DNA of 64,000 nt from Pedobacter paludis (GCF_003173575.1 NZ_QGNY01000008.1:62001-126000), one strand, 5' to 3'. Positions 26,061 to 34,746 are shown, numbered from the stretch's first letter. Notes: generated from the sequence alone by a model not told the origin. A program made the numbers and translations.

Positions 26061-26075
26061 ACAGAATTTAGATTT

Positions 26076-26134
26076 TAGATTGACGAATTACTGTTTACTA
26101 TTCGTTTATGTCTAAAATTGTAAATCTAAAATCT
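26076..26134. repeat. Repeated spacer motifs, isc spacer 2
   Basis: TAGATTGACGAATTAC (26076-26091) and GTAAATCTAAAATCT (26120-26134) repeat the motifs of the first isc spacer. The outer parts here also form a 12-base inverted repeat, AGATTTTAGATT with AATCTAAAATCT. Confidence 0.8.
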
Positions 26135-26143
26135 TAACTCAAG

Positions 26144-26470
26144 ATGATAACTATAACCGATAAAGCAAAAGAAAAAATAGATCACCTAATGCAGGATTCT
26201 GAAATGGGTTCTGATTACTTTTTACGTGTTTCAGTAAAAGGTGGTGGTTGTTCAGGTTTATCATACAATTTAGATTTCGACAACGAGTCTAAAACTGGTG
26301 ATCAGTTTTTTGAAGATAGAGGAATCAAAATTGCATTAGATATGAAATCATTCCTTTACCTTGCAGGTACAGAACTTGATTTCACGGATGGTTTAAACGG
26401 AAAAGGTTTCAACTTTGTAAACCCCAACGCGAGCCGTACTTGCGGTTGTGGCGAAAGTTTCTCGGTTTAA
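26144..26470 (+). CDS. iscA: A-type Fe-S carrier protein (IscA/HesB family)
   Basis: A 108-residue HesB-like protein. The three conserved cysteines are C36 (GGGCSGLSY), and C100 and C102 in the terminal RTCGCGESFSV. It accepts and passes on Fe-S clusters. As the third gene after iscS and iscU it completes a minimal isc operon, which ends at a clear terminator. ErpA versus IscA cannot be separated from sequence alone, so the symbol follows context. Confidence 0.9.
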   Translation: MITITDKAKEKIDHLMQDSEMGSDYFLRVSVKGGGCSGLSYNLDFDNESKTGDQFFEDRGIKIALDMKSFLYLAGTELDFTDGLNGKGFNFVNPNASRTCGCGESFSV

Positions 26471-26490
26471 ACTCAATAAAATTATTTTAA

Positions 26491-26517
26491 AAGACTCCAA
26501 TTTTGGGGTCTTTTTTT
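26491..26517 (+). terminator. Terminator of the isc operon
   Basis: Arms AAGACTCCAA and TTGGGGTCTT (one G-U pair) with a 2-base loop, then seven T. Confidence 0.85.
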
Positions 26518-26554
26518 ATGTATAAGATTTTTCTCACATTAGGAATAGAACTTT

Positions 26555-26618
26555 CGTCATTGCGAGGTACGAAGCAATCTCCCTAGCCAAAGAGATTGCT
26601 TCGTACCTCGCAATGACG
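26555..26618. repeat. Palindromic intergenic repeat, copy 2 (perfect)
   Basis: Two perfect complementary 27-base arms (26555-26581 and 26592-26618) flank a 10-base centre. The left arm begins CGTCATTGCGAGGTACGAAG. It lies between the isc terminator and the acyl-CoA ligase gene. Confidence 0.92.
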
Positions 26619-26721
26619 TTTTACGATTAGATTTACATTTAACAGAAACACATCAATTTTGCATTTTTAAACCAAAAAGCATTATAATTGTTAATTATAA
26701 CGAACACACCAAATAACGAGC

Positions 26722-28638
26722 ATGCCATTAATTAACGAATTTTCAACTGTACCTACCCTGTTGAGAAATGTTGTAAAGAACATTCACAAACCAGAAGAAA
26801 CCTTTTTAATTCATAAACAAGGTGCCGAATGGACTGAAATTTCATATGAGGATACGCTTAAAAGAGCAGATGCAGTTTCGGCCTTTTTTCTGGATATGGG
26901 AATAAAAAAGGGCGATAGATTAGGGTTAATGATCGAAAATTCGCCCGAATATGTTTATTATGATCAAGGCATCCAACAGATTGGCGTAATAAATGTGTCT
27001 ATATACCCAACGCTTTCCGAGCAAGAAGTAGCCTATATTATCAATGATTCTGGCATAAAAGCAATTCTTGTTGGGAATAATTTCCTTTACAGAAAAGTAC
27101 TTAAAGTTGCATCAAACTGTAAAGAGCTTAAATATATTATACCGGCATTTAGAGATTTCGAAAAAGTTACCATTCCCGAAAATGTTAATGTAGAAGTTAT
27201 TGCATTTTCAGATATACTTGCGTTAAAACACCAGATTACCGCAGCCGAAAAAGCAGATATTGATCAATGTAGAAGTTTAGTATTGCCTAGCGACGTTTCT
27301 TCCCTAATCTATACGTCAGGCACCACCGGCACTCCGAAAGGCGTGATGCTTACACACAGCAACTTTGTAGAGAATGTTAAGGTTTGCCTGCAGCAAATTC
27401 CGGTGATAGATCAAACAGAAACTTTTTTATCATTTTTACCACTATCCCACGTTTTTGAGCGCACGGCAACTTATCATGTATGTTGTGCCCAGGGCTGTAA
27501 AATCGCGTTTGCGCAAAGTTTAGAATTACTGGCAAAAAATATGGGCGAAGTGCGCCCAACTGTAATGAGCTGCGTACCGAGGTTATTAGAACGAATTCAT
27601 GATAAAGCTATAAAATCGGGCACATCTGGCGGTGGAACCAAAGCAAAAATATTTACCTGGGCACTCGAAACCGGAAATAAATATCGCGTTGCAAAAGAAG
27701 CCGGAAAAAATCCAGGTTTAATTTTATCCGCAAAAAAAGGAATTGCCGAGAAATTGGTTTTCAGCAAAATTAAAGAGAAAACCGGTGGACGATTAAAATT
27801 CATGATCTCTGGCGGAGCTGCCCTGCCTAAAAACGTAGGCGAATTTTTTGGAGATTTAGGCATTAAAATATTAGAAGGATTTGGTTTAACAGAAACATCT
27901 CCGGTAATGTCTGTTACAGAATACCACAGACAAGTTTATGGAACAGTGGGACGTGTAATTCCAGGTATTGAAATCGGAATTCAGGATGTTGAAAGCAAGC
28001 AGATTATAAACATACAAACACATGAAACTTTTAACGAAGAATTTGAATGTGCTGAAGGCGAAGTAATTGTTCGTGGGCACTGTGTTATGAAAGGCTACTT
28101 TAACAAACCTGCCGAAACTGCCGAAGCTATAGATAGAGATATGTGGTTTCATACTGGCGATATCGGCCGTTTTTACAAAGGCAACCTTCAGATTACAGAT
28201 CGTTTAAAAAACATGATTGTTAATGCATATGGCAAAAATGTTTACCCAACACCAGTTGAGAATATATACTTAAAAAGCCCTAAGATAGATCAGTTATTTT
28301 TAATTGGAGATAAACGCGAGTTCATCACGGCGATTATCATTCCAAACAGAGAAACTTTAGAAGAAACCTTCAAGCTCAAACCATCATTCTTTGAAGAAGA
28401 GGATCCGTTTATTCGCAATCAGGAAATTATTGATTGGATTGAGACCGACATCAAAAAAATATCTAACGAACTGGCCAAGTTCGAACGCATTAAAAACTTC
28501 AAAATAAAGCGGAATCCATTTAGTATTGATGAAGGCGAAATTACACCTACAATGAAAGTTAAACGCAGAATTGTAGAAAAGAAATACGCCGACACCATTA
28601 ACGAAATGTATGATGAAGGCGTAGAGGCAGAATCTTAA
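26722..28638 (+). CDS. Long-chain fatty acid-CoA ligase (AMP-forming)
   Basis: A 638-residue adenylate-forming enzyme. The AMP-binding P-loop is LIYTSGTTGTPKGVMLTHSNF (about 195-215); other blocks are FLPLSHVFERT, GAALPKNVGEFF, GFGLTETSPV and the hinge WFHTGDIGRF...LKNMIVNAYGKNVYPTPVE, which is the long-chain (FadD15-like) form. It activates free fatty acids with CoA for degradation or lipid assembly. It lies on its own between a palindromic repeat and lysS. Confidence 0.93.
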   Translation: MPLINEFSTVPTLLRNVVKNIHKPEETFLIHKQGAEWTEISYEDTLKRADAVSAFFLDMGIKKGDRLGLMIENSPEYVYYDQGIQQIGVINVSIYPTLSEQEVAYIINDSGIKAILVGNNFLYRKVLKVASNCKELKYIIPAFRDFEKVTIPENVNVEVIAFSDILALKHQITAAEKADIDQCRSLVLPSDVSSLIYTSGTTGTPKGVMLTHSNFVENVKVCLQQIPVIDQTETFLSFLPLSHVFERTATYHVCCAQGCKIAFAQSLELLAKNMGEVRPTVMSCVPRLLERIHDKAIKSGTSGGGTKAKIFTWALETGNKYRVAKEAGKNPGLILSAKKGIAEKLVFSKIKEKTGGRLKFMISGGAALPKNVGEFFGDLGIKILEGFGLTETSPVMSVTEYHRQVYGTVGRVIPGIEIGIQDVESKQIINIQTHETFNEEFECAEGEVIVRGHCVMKGYFNKPAETAEAIDRDMWFHTGDIGRFYKGNLQITDRLKNMIVNAYGKNVYPTPVENIYLKSPKIDQLFLIGDKREFITAIIIPNRETLEETFKLKPSFFEEEDPFIRNQEIIDWIETDIKKISNELAKFERIKNFKIKRNPFSIDEGEITPTMKVKRRIVEKKYADTINEMYDEGVEAES

Positions 28639-28698
28639 TTCAAATTGATTATTAAGAAATAGAAGAAATCTTGTCAAAAAAATTAATTCTATAGCTTT

Positions 28699-28725
28699 AA
28701 GATTGCTTCTTACCTCGCAATGACG
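28699..28725. repeat. Palindromic intergenic repeat, single right arm
   Basis: AAGATTGCTTCTTACCTCGC followed by AATGACG matches the right arm of the 26555-26618 element. No left arm is present. It lies in the short gap before lysS, just upstream of its -7 box. Confidence 0.75.
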
Positions 28726-28736
28726 GAAGAAATTCT

Positions 28737-28744
28737 TACTTTTG
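28737..28744 (+). promoter_or_regulatory. -7 promoter element of lysS
   Basis: TACTTTTG matches TAnnTTTG and lies 15 bases before the ATG. No TTG at the standard distance. Confidence 0.5.
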
Positions 28745-28759
28745 CAAAAAATACCCGAA

Positions 28760-30469
28760 ATGAGTATAGGATTATCAGAACAAGAAATACTACGACGTGA
28801 GTCGTTAAAACAATTACGCGAACTAGGCATTGAGCCCTACCCTGCAGAATCTTACGAGATTAATGTAAACGCTGCAGATATTTTAGCAAACTACGAAAAA
28901 GATAAAACAGCCTATAAAACCGTTAGTTTAGCTGGGCGTATAATGGGACGTAACATTATGGGTGCTGCCTCTTTTGCTGAAATCCAAGATTCTACAGGTC
29001 GCATTCAGGTATATTTAAAAAGAGATGAACTTTGCCCTACTGAGGACAAAACATTATACAACACCGTTTTTAAAAAGCTTTTAGATATTGGAGATTTCAT
29101 TGGCGTTAAAGGGTATGTTTTTACAACTCAAACCGGAGAAATTTCTATTCACGTAACAGAATTCAAAGTTTTATCAAAATCCATCCGTCCTTTGCCAATT
29201 GTAAAACGCGATGACGAAGGCAACGTATATGATGGGTTTACCAACCCAGAGTTGCGTTATAGAATGCGCTATGTAGATTTAACTGTAAATCCAGATTATA
29301 AACAAATTTTCATCAAACGCAGCAAGGTAATTAACAGCATGCGCAATTACTTTGATGAGCAAGGCTGGATGGAAGTAGAAACTCCAATTTTACAGCCCAT
29401 TCATGGTGGTGCTGCAGCTCGTCCGTTTGCAACACACCACAATACTTTAGATATGCCACTTTACCTGCGCATTGCAAATGAGCTTTATCTAAAAAGATTA
29501 ATTGTTGCTGGTTTTGACGGTGTTTACGAGTTCGGAAAAATGTTCCGTAACGAAGGCATGGATCGCACGCACAATCCAGAATATACTTCGATGGAAATAT
29601 ATGTAGCCTATAAAGATTATATCTGGATGATGGCTATGGTTGAAGAATGTTTGGAAAAAGTAGCCATTGCAACTAATGGATCTCCAGTTGTTAAAGTTGG
29701 CGAAAACGAAATCAATTTTGAAGGGCCATACGAAAAACTAACCATGTACGAATCTATCCAAAAATATACAGGTATTGATGTTTCTGCAATGAATGAAGAA
29801 GAACTTCTACACACTTGCGCTACATTAGGAATAGAGACAGATTCTACAATGGGTCGTGGTAAATTGGTTGATGAGATTTTCAGTGATAAAGTAGAAGCGA
29901 ATTTAATTCAACCTACATTTATTACCGATTATCCAATCGAAATGACTCCGCTTGCAAAGAAACACCGTTCAGCAGAAGGCTTGGTTGAGCGTTTTGAAAT
30001 ATTTGTAAATGGCAAGGAAATCGGAAATGCGTATTCAGAATTGAACGATCCAATCGACCAAAAAGAACGTTTTGAAGATCAATTGAAGCTTGCCGATCGT
30101 GGTGATGCCGAAGCTATGGCCATGGATGATGATTTTGTTCGAGCTTTAGAATACGGTATGCCTCCAACTTCTGGTTTAGGTTTTGGTATTGATAGAATTG
30201 TAATGCTTATGACCAACCAAAGTACCATTCAAGAAGTGTTATTCTTCCCTCAGATGCGTCCGGAGAAAAAGAAAATTGAATTAACTCCTGAAGAAACTGA
30301 ACTATATGGATTGGTAAAAGAAGGGGAACAATATCTTTTAGCCGATGTAAAAGCAAAACTAGCAGACTGGAGCAACAAGAAGTGGGATACGACCTTGAAA
30401 GCCTTAACTGGAAAAGGAATATTAAAAGTTACAAAAACCGACGAAGGATTATTTTTATCACATAAATAA
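28760..30469 (+). CDS. lysS: Lysyl-tRNA synthetase, class II
   Basis: A 569-residue enzyme that charges tRNA-Lys. An N-terminal OB-fold anticodon-binding domain (about 50-165: VSLAGRIMGRNIMGAASFAEIQDSTGRIQVY) precedes the class II catalytic core with motif 2 FRNEGMDRTHNPEYTSMEIYVAY and motif 3 GLGFGIDRIVML. It carries an extra C-terminal stretch of about 70 residues (PEKKKIELTPEETELYGLVKEGEQ...), longer than E. coli LysS, as is usual in Bacteroidota. The ATG at 28760 begins MSIGLSEQEILRRESL. Confidence 0.97.
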   Translation: MSIGLSEQEILRRESLKQLRELGIEPYPAESYEINVNAADILANYEKDKTAYKTVSLAGRIMGRNIMGAASFAEIQDSTGRIQVYLKRDELCPTEDKTLYNTVFKKLLDIGDFIGVKGYVFTTQTGEISIHVTEFKVLSKSIRPLPIVKRDDEGNVYDGFTNPELRYRMRYVDLTVNPDYKQIFIKRSKVINSMRNYFDEQGWMEVETPILQPIHGGAAARPFATHHNTLDMPLYLRIANELYLKRLIVAGFDGVYEFGKMFRNEGMDRTHNPEYTSMEIYVAYKDYIWMMAMVEECLEKVAIATNGSPVVKVGENEINFEGPYEKLTMYESIQKYTGIDVSAMNEEELLHTCATLGIETDSTMGRGKLVDEIFSDKVEANLIQPTFITDYPIEMTPLAKKHRSAEGLVERFEIFVNGKEIGNAYSELNDPIDQKERFEDQLKLADRGDAEAMAMDDDFVRALEYGMPPTSGLGFGIDRIVMLMTNQSTIQEVLFFPQMRPEKKKIELTPEETELYGLVKEGEQYLLADVKAKLADWSNKKWDTTLKALTGKGILKVTKTDEGLFLSHK

Positions 30470-30521
30470 AAATCATTTCGTTCACTTAATATTGATTTTA
30501 ACAAAAACATAACATAAACTT

Positions 30522-30560
30522 AAAAGGCTTGCTAACAATTGTTTAGCAAGCCTTTTCTAT
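30522..30560 (+). terminator. Terminator of lysS
   Basis: Perfect 14-base arms AAAAGGCTTGCTAA and TTAGCAAGCCTTTT with a 7-base loop. Confidence 0.88.
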
Positions 30561-30595
30561 ATTTACAGCAATCGATAATTTAAAATGATTGCCTT

Positions 30596-30808
30596 ATGAA
30601 TATTTCAAGCTTAGAAATCAACGAAAGAGAATACTGCATTAAGTTAAGCAAAGATGCTTTCGATTTATCTCTTGTACACCAATTAATAAAAAGAATCCAG
30701 GCAGAGGCTTTTTTCTTCAAAAGAGCAGAAGCCGAAGAAGAAGATCTTTTAAGCAAACGCACCAGAAGAGAAGAGCTGGAAGGCTTTGATTATTTAGGCG
30801 ATAAATAA
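30596..30808 (+). CDS. Small charged hypothetical protein, 70 residues
   Basis: Starts MNISSLEINEREYCIKLSKD and ends REELEGFDYLGDK. Two short strands are followed by a long, charged helix with EAEEEDLLSKRTRREEL. I do not recognise a family; the shape (short, beta strand then helix, acidic) resembles small antitoxin-like or partner proteins, but no toxin gene is adjacent. TATATTTA at about 30559-30566 could be a variant -7 box. An overlapping minus-strand frame is rejected because it lacks a promoter and has poor residue use. Confidence 0.55.
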   Translation: MNISSLEINEREYCIKLSKDAFDLSLVHQLIKRIQAEAFFFKRAEAEEEDLLSKRTRREELEGFDYLGDK

Positions 30809-30893
30809 GTTATCAGTTTTGAGTTATGGGTAGCCAGTTCAACTTATATTCAGTTCACACTTTTAACTTTCAACTCTAAACTTTTAACGTACG

Positions 30894-31448
30894 CTAATCT
30901 ACATCCAAAGTTCCTTCAACCGAATCATCCATGGTTTTACCTGTAATTACAGAAGCTGCCATTTTTAAAAATGCCACAGCTGTACCATGTTTGGTATCCC
31001 AATAATACCCTTCTGATGGAATTACTTTAATTAAAGTAATATTTGGATCGTCTTTTCCGCCTTGAAACCAGGTTTTAATAAAAGGACTCCAAAGCTCATC
31101 TATTTTCGCTTGATCTCTGCTAATTTCTGAAATACCATAAATATTTACAAAACCCGAGTGTGCACCTGCCTGAAACAGCAAATGTGTAAATGGATCGGTA
31201 GAAATTTCATCATTTTTATGACTATCCTTCATACTCATAAACCAAATATTTCCTTCGTCATCAACCTGCTGAATAGCCATTGGTCTTACAGATAAAGGTA
31301 TCCCGGTTTTAATGTTGGTGCAGAAGAAACAGCTTTCTGCTTTTTCTGCAAGCTCTCTAAGCTTTTCAACCGCTTCAGAACCACCTAAATCTTTAATATT
31401 ATTTTCTTCTTGAGTATTATTAGTACTTCCTTCTTGTGATGTTGCCAT
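30894..31448 (-). CDS. Pyridoxamine 5'-phosphate oxidase-related (general stress protein 26-like)
   Basis: A 184-residue split-barrel flavin-binding-fold protein. After a hydrophilic 25-residue head come AVEKLRELAEKAESCFFCTNIKTGIPLSVRPMAIQQVDDEGNIWFMSMKDS and NDPNITLIKVIPSEGYYWDT, landmarks of the Pyrid_ox_like/GSP26 group. The group binds FMN or related cofactors; its reaction is unknown and it is often stress-induced. It is monocistronic. Confidence 0.85.
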   Translation of the reverse strand: MATSQEGSTNNTQEENNIKDLGGSEAVEKLRELAEKAESCFFCTNIKTGIPLSVRPMAIQQVDDEGNIWFMSMKDSHKNDEISTDPFTHLLFQAGAHSGFVNIYGISEISRDQAKIDELWSPFIKTWFQGGKDDPNITLIKVIPSEGYYWDTKHGTAVAFLKMAASVITGKTMDDSVEGTLDVD

Positions 31449-31635
31449 AGGTATAAGATTTTATATAAACTACAATTCTCAAATCGATTTGGTTTTAAAG
31501 ATTTTGAAAAGCAAATTCCTACTGGGAATAAAAGTTAGTCCTGCTCTTGCTATTATCTTTTTGTTGATTCGATTTTGAGGGAAAATTACGGACAAACAAA
31601 AAGGATAACCACTCGATCAGGTTTATAAGTTCAGG

Positions 31636-31666
31636 TTTGTGCTAAAAACCAAAACTGCTATCTTTA
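31636..31666 (+). promoter_or_regulatory. Promoter of the DUF1905/YdeI gene
   Basis: TTTG (31636-31639), 19 bases, TATCTTTA (31659-31666). One mismatch (final A) from the full consensus. The ATG is 23 bases beyond. Confidence 0.6.
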
Positions 31667-31689
31667 ACCACAATTGACATTTTAAAAGC

Positions 31690-32181
31690 ATGGATCAACC
31701 AAATACATTCACTGCACAAATTAACATCATTGGCATAAATCCCTTCGTGTTTGTTCCAAAACCAGTTCTAGAATATATATTTCAACAAGCTAAAAAAGAA
31801 AGGGGCCAAATACCAATTCTTTTAAAAATTGATGGCCACCCGTTTAAACAGACACTCGTAAAATATGCAGGAGATTGGCGCTTATACCTCAACACGCCTA
31901 TGCGTAAAGCTGCAGGAAAAGACGTAGAAGATTATGCTTCGTTTGAAATTACGCTGGATTTGGAGAACCGTACATTAAAACCTCATCCAAAATTAGAGCT
32001 TGCAATAAATAATAATGTGGAAGCTAAAGAAATATTTCATCAGCTTGCTCCACATCTTCAAAAAGAGATAATAAGATACATTTCCAATTTAAAAACGGAG
32101 GAAGCAGTTGATAGAAATATTAAAAAAGCAATCCAATTTCTACTTGGAAAGGAACGTTTTATTGGGAGAGATAGGCTTTAA
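31690..32181 (+). CDS. DUF1905 and YdeI/OmdA-like protein
   Basis: A 163-residue protein with an N-terminal DUF1905 beta-barrel (FTAQINIIGINPFVFVPKPVLEYIFQQA, RLYLNTPMRKAAGKDVEDYASFEI) and a C-terminal helical YdeI/OmpD-associated segment (about 110-155: QLAPHLQKEIIRYISNLKTEEAVDRNIKKAIQFLL). Such proteins are annotated as bacteriocin-protection related, but the mechanism is not known. It has a good promoter of its own. Confidence 0.8.
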   Translation: MDQPNTFTAQINIIGINPFVFVPKPVLEYIFQQAKKERGQIPILLKIDGHPFKQTLVKYAGDWRLYLNTPMRKAAGKDVEDYASFEITLDLENRTLKPHPKLELAINNNVEAKEIFHQLAPHLQKEIIRYISNLKTEEAVDRNIKKAIQFLLGKERFIGRDRL

Positions 32182-32292
32182 CGTTTTATAATACCACTTA
32201 ACTTAAGCCTGATGGGTATGACCGCATTCAATTTCTCTTAGCCAAACTGTAAAGTGCACTACAGTATCTATGGAATCCCAAACGTACATTAC

Positions 32293-32325
32293 CAAATAAA
32301 AAAGCCATTTCAAATAAGAAATGGC
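32293..32325 (-). terminator. Terminator of the minus-strand membrane protein gene
   Basis: Minus-strand arms GCCATTTC and GAAATGGC, loop of 6, then TTTTTTATTT. Confidence 0.8.
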
Positions 32326-32358
32326 CTTCAAAAGGAATTAAATATTTCCATTATTTTT

Positions 32359-32898
32359 CTATCTATAACGAACTTGCTGTTGTTTATCCATCATGCCCAT
32401 TTGATCTTTCATCTGTTTAATCTGATCAGCAAGTAATTTATTCTTATCTGCTTTTTTAGCTTCAGCAAGATACATTGTTGCTTCGCGTTTATTACGTTTT
32501 GCCATTGCAATACCTGCTAAACTTAGCTTAGCCAACGCAACGTTATGATCCATCTGCATCCCTAAGGCCAACGATTTTTTAAAATACTTTTCGCTTTGCA
32601 TTGGTGCTGTTCTGCTTTCTATTAATCCAACTAATAAGTTATAATATCCATGTTGAAGTTTGATCAACTGAGTTTCGTAATTGGTAATTCTGTTCAAGAA
32701 CATCTTCGCTTTAGGCATATTGTCTTTTCTTAAAAACCATTGTGCTAAAAGCATATTTTCGTTAAAGAAATAGGTTACAATAACAATTAAGCCCAAAAGT
32801 ATAGCTACAATACCCCAAGGCCAAAAACCGAAAATAAATAAAGCTACTGCGCCACCCAGTAAAGCAAACCCCGCAATTAATCTGATAATATTTGGCAT
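32359..32898 (-). CDS. Membrane protein with TPR-like cytosolic or periplasmic tail, unknown function
   Basis: A 179-residue protein. Two hydrophobic helices occupy about residues 4-23 and 26-45 (FALLGGAVALFIFGFWPWGIVAILLGLIVIVTYFF). The rest is helical with TPR-like repeats (AQWFLRKDNMPKAKMFLNRI, QLIKLQHGYYNLLVGLIES, SEKYFKKSLALGM, AKLSLAGIAMAKRNKREATMYLAEAKKA) and a Met/Gln-rich end. A GATATTTG box at 32926-32933 (minus strand) lies 27 bases upstream. Function unknown; TPR tails usually bind partner proteins. Confidence 0.75.
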   Translation of the reverse strand: MPNIIRLIAGFALLGGAVALFIFGFWPWGIVAILLGLIVIVTYFFNENMLLAQWFLRKDNMPKAKMFLNRITNYETQLIKLQHGYYNLLVGLIESRTAPMQSEKYFKKSLALGMQMDHNVALAKLSLAGIAMAKRNKREATMYLAEAKKADKNKLLADQIKQMKDQMGMMDKQQQVRYR

Positions 32899-33013
32899 AA
32901 ATTTTAATCTAAATTATTTTTTTTGCAAATATCGTGTTTAAATGGCAGAAATTAGATTTTAAAACAATAATTTCATTAAAAATTTACAACTCTTAAAAAC
33001 TTAATCTATAAAT

Positions 33014-33532
33014 ATGAAAATCCTGTTTTCAATAACCTTAATCGTACTCGCTATGAATGTTTCTGCACAAGAAATTAACAAAAAAATCCATGATCAATCT
33101 CATAACAAAGATATCCTTATAAATGCATGTACGCGTGAAGGCATTATGACTTTTCCTGAGTTTAAGGAAATGTACGATCCAATTTATGCAGCTTATATAC
33201 CAGATGCTGCCACCATGATCGAATTAAAAAAATTGGTTAAGAAAGAAAAGATAAAAATTGTTTTCGGCACCTGGTGTGGCGATAGTAAGGTGAACGTTCC
33301 TAACTTTTTTAAAGTTCTTGATGCTTTGCACTTTAAAGAAAAGAATGTAGATATTATAGCTGTTGATGGCACAAAAAAAGCAGAAAATGGAATTATCGAC
33401 GGTTTAAACATTCAAAGGGTTCCAACATTTATCATTTACGATAAAAAGGGTGCTGAACTTGGAAGAATAGTTGAAGGCCCTAAAACAACTTTAGAAGGAG
33501 ACTTGTTAGCTATATTAAAAAAGAAAGCTTAA
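33014..33532 (+). CDS. Exported thioredoxin-fold protein
   Basis: A 172-residue protein with a signal peptide (MKILFSITLIVLAMNVSAQ). The thioredoxin fold is seen in KIKIVFGTWCGDSKVNVPNFFKVLDAL and INIQRVPTFIIYDKKGAELGRIVEG, with the cis-Pro in RVPTF. The active site is CGDS: only the first redox Cys is present, so it is not a normal dithiol oxidoreductase and may act through a monothiol. It lies 9 bases upstream of ung and is likely co-transcribed. Confidence 0.85.
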   Translation: MKILFSITLIVLAMNVSAQEINKKIHDQSHNKDILINACTREGIMTFPEFKEMYDPIYAAYIPDAATMIELKKLVKKEKIKIVFGTWCGDSKVNVPNFFKVLDALHFKEKNVDIIAVDGTKKAENGIIDGLNIQRVPTFIIYDKKGAELGRIVEGPKTTLEGDLLAILKKKA

Positions 33533-33541
33533 ATAGATAAT

Positions 33542-34216
33542 ATGTCAGCAGCATTAGAACCCGGTTGGTTAGCCGTTTTGGATGGAGAGTTTGAAAAAGA
33601 CTACATGAAAAATTTGAAGTCTTTTTTACAGGAAGAAAAACAAAATGGAAATACTGTTTATCCAAAAGGTGCAGATATTTTTAACGCTTTAAACACTACA
33701 CCATTTGATGAGGTGAAAGTAGTTATTTTAGGTCAAGATCCGTATCATGGCGTAGGACAGGCTCATGGCTTATCCTTTTCCGTTCAAAAAGGCGTTGCTA
33801 TTCCACCCTCTTTAAAAAACATTTATAAAGAATTAGAAACCGACATTGAAGGCTTTAAAACACCTAATCATGGAAACCTAATCCATTGGGCAGAACAGGG
33901 TGTTTTATTGCTTAATGCAACCCTTACTGTTCGAGCATCGGAAGCAGGTTCTCATCAAAACAGGGGCTGGGAAATTTTTACTGATGAAATTATAAAGGCA
34001 CTTTCTGAGAAACGTAAACATCTTGTTTTTTTACTCTGGGGAAAATATGCTCAACAAAAAGCTGCGCTTATTGATGAGAAGAAACATTATGTACTTACAG
34101 CTGCACACCCCTCTCCTTTTTCTGCATATAATGGTTTCTTCGGCTCAAAACATTTTTCTAAAGCAAACAAATTGTTGGTTCAGAATAATTTGGCACCAAT
34201 TGACTGGAAACTATAA
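33542..34216 (+). CDS. ung: Uracil-DNA glycosylase, family 1
   Basis: A 224-residue base-excision repair enzyme that removes uracil from DNA. The water-activating motif is GQDPYHG (D66 in VVILGQDPYHG) and the DNA-intercalating loop is HPSPFSAYNGFFGSKHF; also VLLLNATLTVR and LLWGKYAQQKA. Length and start are normal. Its 3' end is only 8 bases from the left inverted repeat of the GxxExxY unit. Confidence 0.97.
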   Translation: MSAALEPGWLAVLDGEFEKDYMKNLKSFLQEEKQNGNTVYPKGADIFNALNTTPFDEVKVVILGQDPYHGVGQAHGLSFSVQKGVAIPPSLKNIYKELETDIEGFKTPNHGNLIHWAEQGVLLLNATLTVRASEAGSHQNRGWEIFTDEIIKALSEKRKHLVFLLWGKYAQQKAALIDEKKHYVLTAAHPSPFSAYNGFFGSKHFSKANKLLVQNNLAPIDWKL

Positions 34217-34223
34217 TAAATTC

Positions 34224-34256
34224 ACCACCTAAGGCACCTGAGAACACCTTAGTAAA
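34224..34256. repeat. Left terminal inverted repeat of the GxxExxY unit
   Basis: ACCACCTAAGGCACCTGAGA followed by ACA matches the complement of 34757-34779 at 19 of 23 positions; weaker similarity continues inward to about 34256. It begins 8 bases after the ung stop codon. Confidence 0.75.
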
Positions 34257-34302
34257 ATCTTTTAAATCATCCCAAAAGTTTTAAAACTTTAATGATTTAT
34301 AT

Positions 34303-34713
34303 ATGATTAACAAAACGTTTCTTAATAATTTAGAATATAAAATAACAGGCGCTTGCATTGAAGTACATAAACTGCTTGGCCCTGGTTTACTCGAAAGTGT
34401 TTATCAAAAATGCTTAATTAGAGAATTGCAATTGCAAAACATAAAATATTCTGCCGAAGAACACATAACTATTTCTTATAAAGATATTCTGTTGGACAGT
34501 GAGCTAAGGGCAGATTTATTTATTGAGAATTGCATAGTACTGGAATTAAAATCTGTTGAAAGGATTTTACCAATTCACGAAGCTCAAATACTTACCTATA
34601 TGAAACTTTTAAATGTACCTAAAGGATTATTAATAAACTTTAATTGCACTAATATTGTCCAAAATGGAAAAAGAGCTTTTGTGAATGAATTAATGTATAA
34701 TCTAAATCCCTAG
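34303..34713 (+). CDS. GxxExxY protein (PD-(D/E)xK nuclease-like)
   Basis: A 136-residue protein of the GxxExxY family. The defining motif is G28-L-L-E31-S-V-Y34 (GPGLLESVY). A nuclease-like core follows: RADLFIENCIVLELKSVERILPIHEAQI, with an acidic residue in ADL and E-x-K in ELKSV. The family is annotated as PD-(D/E)xK-like; an activity has not been shown for it to my knowledge. The gene stands alone inside a 556-base unit bounded by inverted repeats, between ung and an Lrp gene, which suggests that it arrived or moves as a unit (inference). Confidence 0.88.
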   Translation: MINKTFLNNLEYKITGACIEVHKLLGPGLLESVYQKCLIRELQLQNIKYSAEEHITISYKDILLDSELRADLFIENCIVLELKSVERILPIHEAQILTYMKLLNVPKGLLINFNCTNIVQNGKRAFVNELMYNLNP

Positions 34714-34746
34714 GTACTTTGATTCGATAATTAGAATTTACGCAAT

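Noticed and set aside
26555..26618. CRISPR-like or terminator reading of the perfect palindrome
   Set aside because: There is a single unit without spacers and no T tract; it fits a palindromic dispersed repeat better, as similar copies occur elsewhere in the window.
28384..28830. Minus-strand frame of 148 codons across the end of the acyl-CoA ligase and the start of lysS
   Set aside because: It overlaps two convincing genes and contains no recognisable domain; the apparent residues are the antisense of conserved motifs.
30580..30762. Minus-strand 60-codon frame opposite the 70-residue small gene
   Set aside because: The plus-strand reading has a better start region and more natural residue use; the minus-strand translation is Ser/Lys-rich and featureless.
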